From Burkholderia oklahomensis C6786 (lineage in GTDB: Bacteria; Pseudomonadota; Gammaproteobacteria; Burkholderiales; Burkholderiaceae), in NCBI RefSeq assembly GCF_000959365.1, contig NZ_CP009556.1:1178001-1242000 (forward strand): a stretch of DNA of 64,000 nucleotides, in the 5' to 3' direction. The notes under the pieces were generated by a model. It made no database searches. It worked only from the letters and a program-made list of their open reading frames with translations, and was not told where the DNA came from. Below, one piece after another: positions 58,879 through 64,000 of this stretch; within the stretch, counting starts at the first letter, position 1; every line of letters starts with the position of its first letter. The position numbers and the translations under genes are program-made.

Positions 58879-59840
58879 CAGCGGCGGGTTTTCGCGGCCG
58901 TACCGCGCTCGAGCGACGGCGGGCGCACGTCGATGCCTTCCGTTTGTGCCGGCGCGTCGTCGGGCGTGCGGCCGTGCTCGGCGAGAAATTGCCGATATGC
59001 GCGCGGCGTCAACTGTCGCGAGGCGAGGAACTGGCGATTGAAGTTCGCGAGATTCGCATAGCCGGAGCGCGTCGCGACGAGCGACACCGGCCAGTCGGTC
59101 GACGCGAGCAGCCGCGCCGCGTGCGCGAGCCGCAGCCGCTGCAGATAGCGGCCGATGCTATCGCCGACGTGCTGCGCGAACCGCCGTTGCAGCGAGCGTT
59201 CGGACAGGTGCGCGACCGCCGCGAGTTCGGCGATGCGCAGCGGTTCGTGAAAGCGGTGGTCGAGCAGGTCGAGCACGCGGTCGAGGCGCTCGGCTTCGGG
59301 CGCGAGCGCGGCGCCGTCGGCGGTGCGGTATGCGGCGGCCGTCGCGAGCGGCGCCGCGGGCGCGTCGGCGAGGAGCGCGAGGACGTCGAGCGCGGCCGCG
59401 AGCCGCACGCGCGGCGCGCGGTCGACGAGCGCGGGCAGCCGCGCGCGCATCTCGGCCGCGGCGTCCGGCCCGAACGCGAGTCCGGGCGCGGCTCGGCGCA
59501 GCAGCGTGCGCAGGCCTGCGAATTCGGGGCAGCAGTCGGCGACGCGCTGCGCCCAGCCGCCGTCGAACCAGACGACGAGCGCGACGAGCGGCGCGTCCGG
59601 ATCGAGGCGCGCGTCCGATGCCCATGTATGCGGCAGGTTCGGCGGCACGAGCACGAGATCGTCGCCCGCGTAGTCGGCGACGTGATCGCCGACGAAGCGC
59701 TTGCCGCGGCTGTTCAGCGTGAGCGTCAGCTCGTATTCCGGATGGTGGTGCCATTCGAACGGAATCTGCGCGAGCCTGCGCCGATAGACGCGGACCGAGC
59801 AGCCTTCCGGAATCGCGACGCGTTCGTAGCGCGGCTTCAT
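58878..59840 (-). CDS. AraC-family regulator with cupin sensor domain
   Basis: The 320-residue protein has an N-terminal cupin (EWHHHPEYELTLTLNSRGKR, LVPPNLPHTWAS) and a C-terminal AraC double helix-turn-helix (LRIAELAAVAHLSERSLQRR, VSLVATRSGYANLANFNRQ). The ligand is unknown. It is divergent from the VOC gene, 75 bp apart, which it may control. Confidence 0.9.
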   Translation of the reverse strand: MKPRYERVAIPEGCSVRVYRRRLAQIPFEWHHHPEYELTLTLNSRGKRFVGDHVADYAGDDLVLVPPNLPHTWASDARLDPDAPLVALVVWFDGGWAQRVADCCPEFAGLRTLLRRAAPGLAFGPDAAAEMRARLPALVDRAPRVRLAAALDVLALLADAPAAPLATAAAYRTADGAALAPEAERLDRVLDLLDHRFHEPLRIAELAAVAHLSERSLQRRFAQHVGDSIGRYLQRLRLAHAARLLASTDWPVSLVATRSGYANLANFNRQFLASRQLTPRAYRQFLAEHGRTPDDAPAQTEGIDVRPPSLERGTAAKTRR

Positions 59841-59915
59841 GTCGTCCTCCGTTCGTTCACGCGGCGCGCGCGTGTGGCATCATCGTCGGGTTTCGACGAC
59901 ACGGGAGGCACGCAA

Positions 59916-60305
59916 ATGTTTTCACATGTCTGCATGGGCGTAACCGACGTCGAACGCGCTTATGCGTTCTACGCGCCGTTGATGGAAGCGTTGCAGCTCG
60001 CGCTCAAGTTCCGCGATCCCGACGGTTGGACCGGCTGGATGCCGGCCGACGCGCCGCGTCCGCTGTTCCTGATCGGCCTGCCGTTCGACGGCGCGCCGCA
60101 CTCGCCCGGCAACGGCCAGATGACCGCGTTGCTCGCGGCGAATCGCGCGATGGTCGACCGCGTGTACGCGCTCGCGCTGCAGGCGGGCGGCACGAGCGAA
60201 GGCGCGCCCGGCTTGCGGCCCCACTACCACCCGAACTACTACGGCGCGTATTTTCGCGATCTCGACGGCAACAAGCTGTGCGTATGCTGCCACGAGCCGG
60301 AGTAG
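59916..60305 (+). CDS. VOC-superfamily (glyoxalase/dioxygenase fold) protein
   Basis: A 129-residue single-domain VOC protein. It starts MFSHVCMGVTDVERAYAFYA, with His4 and a late RDLDGNKLCVCCHE Glu/Cys-bearing metal region. Lactoylglutathione lyase-like, but substrate unknown. GGGAGG precedes the start. Confidence 0.82.
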   Translation: MFSHVCMGVTDVERAYAFYAPLMEALQLALKFRDPDGWTGWMPADAPRPLFLIGLPFDGAPHSPGNGQMTALLAANRAMVDRVYALALQAGGTSEGAPGLRPHYHPNYYGAYFRDLDGNKLCVCCHEPE

Positions 60306-60497
60306 ACGTGCGCGTCGCCGCTTCGAGGCGGGAATACGTGCGGCGCGTGGCAAAGCCCTTCGGCGGCAGTCGTGCGGCCGACGATCGCGTGCTCGCGCAG
60401 GTGGAGAGAACGGGCGCGATGCGGTAGAAGCGGCAAGCGGCGCCGCGCGCAGCCGTCTGGAATGCGCGCATTCCCTATCTTTTGCGAGGTGGAGCGT

Positions 60498-60842
60498 ATG
60501 TGCGCAAGGCGGCTTATCGCGGCGCTGGCCTGTTTGCTGACGATCGAAGGCGCGATTGCCGGCGTCGCCGAGGACAACGTGCAGCGGGCCGCGCTTCCGA
60601 TGCCTGCGCGATCGGCGGCGGCCGACTGCCGGCAATGGGCGCAGCCCGTTCCTGCCGGTGCGCGGGACGACGCATCGCCCGGCTGGGCGCGCGCGCTCGT
60701 TGCGATGGCCGCCTATAACGCGGCGGCGATGTCGAACACGCCGCGCTCGCGCGAGACGGCCCGGTCGCTATGCGGCGCGCATCGCGCCGCGATGTTCTCG
60801 AGCGGGCACTACATGTTCGCGCCGCCGGTGATGGCGCGCTGA
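60498..60842 (+). CDS. Small exported protein, unknown
   Basis: The 114-residue product has a Sec signal peptide (MCARRLIAALACLLTIEGAI, cut near AGVA). The mature part is short with two cysteines (ADCRQWAQPV and ARSLCGAHRA), possibly a disulfide. It starts after GAGGTGGAG. No family is recognised. Confidence 0.6.
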   Translation: MCARRLIAALACLLTIEGAIAGVAEDNVQRAALPMPARSAAADCRQWAQPVPAGARDDASPGWARALVAMAAYNAAAMSNTPRSRETARSLCGAHRAAMFSSGHYMFAPPVMAR

Positions 60843-61148
60843 TCGGTGGCTGCGCGACGGACGCGGCCGCTGTCGCTGCCGCGTCGTCTCTCTCTTCCCC
60901 TCGTTTGTATGCGCTGCGACGCCGCAAGCCGTGCCGTCGCGCGTTGTGCGTTGTGTGCTCCCGCGCCCGTCCCGCGCCAGGCCGCATGGCAGTCCTTTCG
61001 ACCTTCGGCGCGCACGTCCGGGACGGCTGGCGTAATTCTATCGATGGTTGGCGCAATTGCATCACTTCTCGCGAATCGGGCGATCTACGCTGAATGGGCG
61101 CGTTGGCGTACGCCGAGCCCATCCAGAATCAGATCAAGGAGACATCCG
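60843..61148. other. Spacer before the DUF1479 gene
   Basis: 306 bp without a convincing gene; the DUF1479 frame is open through it but reads Arg/Ser/Leu-rich and unlike the family. The end carries AAGGAGAC, the ribosome-binding site for 61149. Confidence 0.5.
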
Positions 61149-62393
61149 ATGCCGTTTCATATCGACGACCTGCCGGCGGCGATCCGCACGACGAAAGCAG
61201 TGCTGCGCGCCGCACTGCCGAACCGCGCGCAGGTGTTTCGCGAGCTCGAAGGCGAGATCGCGCGCCAAGCCGACGCGATCCTGGCCGATCGCGCGCAAGG
61301 CCGCGACACGATTCCCGTGCTGCGCTTCGCCGACGTCGCCGCGGATCGCGTCGATTCGGCGTCGCTCGCCGCGCTCAGGACGCGCGGCGCGTGCGTGATC
61401 CGCGGCGTGTTCGACGTGCGGCAGGCGAGCGACTGGAACGACGAGATCGCCGCGTACGTCGAGTCGAACCGGCTCGACGACAAGCTTGCCCATCGCGCGG
61501 AAGACCGTTATTTCGGCACGCTCGCGTCGGGCAAGCCGCAGATCTACGGCGTTTATTGGTCGAAGCCGCAGATCGCCGCGCGCCAGTCGCCCGAACTGAC
61601 GCAGGCGCGCGCGTTCCTGAACCGGCTGTGGCGCGCGCAGGGCGAAGGGCGCGTGCATTTCGATCCGGCGCGCGCGCCGGCCTATGCGGACCGCATCCGC
61701 CGTCGGCCGCCGGGCTCGTCGTCGCTCGGCTTGTCGCCGCACGTCGACGGCGGCTCTGTCGAACGCTGGCTCGGGCCGAACTTCCGGCGCGTCTATCGGC
61801 ACGTGCTTGGGGGCGACTGGCGCGCGTACGATCCGTTCGACGCGGCGTTCCGGGCGGACGTCGAGGAGATTCCGTCGCCCGCCGTCTGCTCGATGTTCCG
61901 CACGTTCCAGGGCTGGACCGCGCTGACGCCGCAAGGGCCGGGCGACGGGACGCTGCAGCTGATCCCGATCGCGAACGCGATGGCCTACGTCGTGCTGCGC
62001 GCGCTGCAGGACGACGTGCCTGACGACGACCTGTGCGGCGCGCGGCCGGGCCGTGCGCTGTCGGTGCTGCCGGCGTGGCACGCGCCGCTGCTCGCCGCGC
62101 TCGTGCCGATTCCGCAGATGCAGCCGGGCGATGCGGTGTTCTGGCACGGCGACGTCGTGCATGCGGTCGAGGACGCGCATCGCGGGACGGGCTACAGCAA
62201 CGTGATGTACATCGCGTCGGCGCCGGGCTGCGCGAAGAACGACGCTTACCTGAAGCGGCAGTTGTCGAGCTTCCTGCGCGGCGAGAGTCCGCCGGATTTC
62301 CCGGCCGATCACTTCGAGACGGATTTCGTCGGGCGTGCGCAGGCGGACGATCTGACCGCGCTGGGGCGCGAGCAGATGGGATTCGGGTGGTGA
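61149..62393 (+). CDS. DUF1479 / YbiU-like putative Fe(II)/2-oxoglutarate dioxygenase
   Basis: The 414-residue protein of the YbiU (DUF1479) family resembles cupin-like 2-oxoglutarate dioxygenases. The metal His and Asp are in LSPHVDGGSVERWLG, with a distal His in WHGDVVHAVED. Starts MPFHIDDLPAAIRTTK. The substrate is unknown. Convergent with the E1 gene at 62541. Confidence 0.85.
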   Translation: MPFHIDDLPAAIRTTKAVLRAALPNRAQVFRELEGEIARQADAILADRAQGRDTIPVLRFADVAADRVDSASLAALRTRGACVIRGVFDVRQASDWNDEIAAYVESNRLDDKLAHRAEDRYFGTLASGKPQIYGVYWSKPQIAARQSPELTQARAFLNRLWRAQGEGRVHFDPARAPAYADRIRRRPPGSSSLGLSPHVDGGSVERWLGPNFRRVYRHVLGGDWRAYDPFDAAFRADVEEIPSPAVCSMFRTFQGWTALTPQGPGDGTLQLIPIANAMAYVVLRALQDDVPDDDLCGARPGRALSVLPAWHAPLLAALVPIPQMQPGDAVFWHGDVVHAVEDAHRGTGYSNVMYIASAPGCAKNDAYLKRQLSSFLRGESPPDFPADHFETDFVGRAQADDLTALGREQMGFGW

Positions 62394-62540
62394 GCGGCCG
62401 GCAGGCGTTGGCGCTGGGGCGAGATGGGATTGGCCCGGCGCGCGCAGATGCCCGCATGGCGCGCGCCGAGCGAAGCCATCGCGTCGGAGACGCGCGCGCG
62501 ACCCGCTGAAACGGGCGTCGGTCGCATCACGCTCGCGCCG

Positions 62541-64000
62541 TCACCGCTCCCACGGCGGCGTGCGCGACGTGTCGCGCTTGCCGTAGCGCTCGATCGCATC
62601 GCGCACGACGTCGCGCGTCACGACCCCGTCGTCGGCGAGCGCTCGCAGCGCGGCGATCACGATCGAGCCGCGATCGACCTCGAAGAACGCGCGCAGCGCC
62701 TGGCGCGTGTCGCTGCGGCCGAAGCCGTCGGTGCCGAGCGTCACGTAGCGGCGCGGCACGTACGCGCGGATCAGCTCGGGCAGCGCGCGCGCATAGTCGG
62801 TCGCGGCGATCACCGGCCCTTGCGTCGCGGCGAGCGCGGACGTGACGTAAGGCGTCGCGTTTTTGTTCATTTCGTCGGCATCGAAGAGGCGCCGCGCGCG
62901 CTCGGCCGCGATGCCGTCGCGTTGCAGCTCGGTGAAGCTCGTCACGCTCCAGACGGCCGCGTCGATGTGCCAGTCGTCGCGCAGCATCCGCGCGGCCGCC
63001 TGCGCTTCGCCGAGAATCGCGCCCGAGCCGAGCAACTGCACCTGCGCGGCGGGCAGCGCCGCCGCGTCGAGCGGGTACATGCCCTTGAGAATGCCGTCGC
63101 GCACCGCGTCGGCGCGATCGGCGGGCAGCGACGGCTGTGCGTAGTTCTCGTTCGTGACGGTCAGGTAGTAGAACGTGTCGCGCTGCCGCTCGATCATCTC
63201 GTGCATTCCTTCGTCGACGATCACCGCGACTTCGTACGCGAACGCCGGGTCCCACGCGCGGCAGTTCGGCACCGTCGACGCGGCGAGATGGCTCGTGCCG
63301 TCCTGGTGCTGGAGCCCTTCGCCGCCGAGCGTCGTCTTGCCGGCGGTCGCGCCGATCAGGAAGCCGCGCGCGCGCTGGTCGGCGGCGGCCCAGATCAGAT
63401 CGCCGATCCGCTGGAAGCCGAACATCGAGTAGTAGATGTAGAACGGCAGCATCGGCAGATCGTGCACGCTGTACGACGTCGCCGCGGCGATCCACGACGA
63501 CATCGCGCCCGCCTCCGAGATGCCTTCCTCGAGGATCTGTCCGCGCGTGTCCTCGCGGTAGTAGAGCATCGAGCCGAGGTCTTCCGGCTCGTAGCGCTGG
63601 CCGAGCGGCGAGTAGATGCCGACCTGCCGGAACAGGTTCGCCATCCCGAACGTGCGCGCCTCGTCGGCGACGACGGGCACGACGCGCGGCCCGAGCGCCG
63701 CGTCCTTCAGCAGGCCGCCCAGCATCCGCACGATCGCCATCGTCGTCGACATCTCGCGGCCGCCGGCGTCGAGCGCGAATTGCCCCCAGGACGGCAACGA
63801 CGGCACGGTCGATGCCGTCGTCGCCGCTGCCCGCCTTCTGGGCAGGCAGCCTCCCAGGGCAGCCCGGCGCGCATGCAGGTATCGCATCTCCGGGCTGTCT
63901 TGCGCGGGCTTGTAGAAACGCAGTTGCTCGACGTCGTCGTCGGAGAGCGGCAGCTCGAAACGATCGCGGAACGCGAGCAGATGCTCGACGTCGAGCTTCT
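62541..64000 (-). CDS. Pyruvate dehydrogenase E1, homodimeric type (N-terminus outside the window)
   Basis: The C-terminal 486 codons of a thiamine-diphosphate E1. Visible are LRFYKPAQDSPEMRYLHARR, FGMANLFRQVGIYSPLGQ, YYREDTRGQILEEGISEAGA, GTSHLAASTVPNCRAWDPAF and the end YGKRDTSRTPPWER. This matches AceE (about 890 residues) and its MdeB relative. About 400 residues, including the first ThDP motif, lie beyond position 64000. As the second chromosome usually has extra copies, it may be a paralogue of the main aceE; that is inference. Confidence 0.9.
   Translation of the reverse strand, partial: KLDVEHLLAFRDRFELPLSDDDVEQLRFYKPAQDSPEMRYLHARRAALGGCLPRRRAAATTASTVPSLPSWGQFALDAGGREMSTTMAIVRMLGGLLKDAALGPRVVPVVADEARTFGMANLFRQVGIYSPLGQRYEPEDLGSMLYYREDTRGQILEEGISEAGAMSSWIAAATSYSVHDLPMLPFYIYYSMFGFQRIGDLIWAAADQRARGFLIGATAGKTTLGGEGLQHQDGTSHLAASTVPNCRAWDPAFAYEVAVIVDEGMHEMIERQRDTFYYLTVTNENYAQPSLPADRADAVRDGILKGMYPLDAAALPAAQVQLLGSGAILGEAQAAARMLRDDWHIDAAVWSVTSFTELQRDGIAAERARRLFDADEMNKNATPYVTSALAATQGPVIAATDYARALPELIRAYVPRRYVTLGTDGFGRSDTRQALRAFFEVDRGSIVIAALRALADDGVVTRDVVRDAIERYGKRDTSRTPPWER

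Overview
The window is high-GC proteobacterial DNA. It matches the Burkholderia pseudomallei/thailandensis group, most likely the second chromosome. The grounds are recognition of gene content and protein sequences: xseB-ispA-dxs, FolE2, an acid-type tyrosinase close to the one described from B. thailandensis, an I.2 lipase with its foldase, and a DUF4148 protein. The species call is inference; no database was searched.

Layout. 1-12 kb is housekeeping. It holds the end of xseB, ispA and dxs (isoprenoid precursors), folE2 (folate/queuosine entry), tsaD (t6A tRNA modification), a BaiN/HI0933-type flavoprotein, and the macromolecular-synthesis block rpsU-yqeY-dnaG-rpoD, followed by a CAU-anticodon tRNA, probably tRNA-Ile2. 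12.2-17.3 kb is accessory. An internally deleted IS4-family element sits in the loop of an intrinsic terminator. After it come a SWIM zinc-finger protein, a cupin gene stub, scraps of a Mu-like prophage (a mor 3' end and a broken late gene) and a tiny Cys4 protein. 17.3-26.3 kb carries an NCS1 permease, a sirtuin, a DUF938 methyltransferase, gnd behind a terminator-like hairpin, a DUF4148 protein, a cupin, a LysM/LytM lipoprotein, a Pr6Pr-type membrane protein, a cytochrome b561 and a DUF2946 protein. 26.4-31 kb has a TonB copper receptor and the lipA-lipB secreted lipase pair. 31-37.1 kb is a MocR regulator divergent from a four-gene polyamine-type ABC importer. 37.2-39 kb is a secreted sedolisin protease, followed by about 1.8 kb with almost no coding signal.

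40.8-44.4 kb is the most unusual part. It is a compact gene run of a Met/His-rich membrane protein, a DJ-1/PfpI (isonitrile-hydratase-like) protein, a tyrosinase with its own C-terminal CxxC-bearing domain, and a small beta-rich protein of unknown family. A DUF2784 membrane protein follows.

45.4-58.8 kb is a TCA-cycle block. On the minus strand mdh, a citE-like lyase, an MliC-like secreted protein, prpD and acnA run in one direction. On the plus strand a GntR/UTRA regulator precedes sdhC-sdhD-sdhA-sdhB-sdhE-gltA. A perfect 14-bp palindrome lies between the divergent mdh and gntR genes, next to a clear mdh promoter. 58.9-64 kb holds an AraC regulator divergent from a VOC protein, a small exported protein, a DUF1479 dioxygenase-like protein, and the C-terminal two thirds or so of a homodimeric pyruvate-dehydrogenase-type E1 that runs off the window edge.

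GC-rich antisense reading frames are abundant here and were left out.
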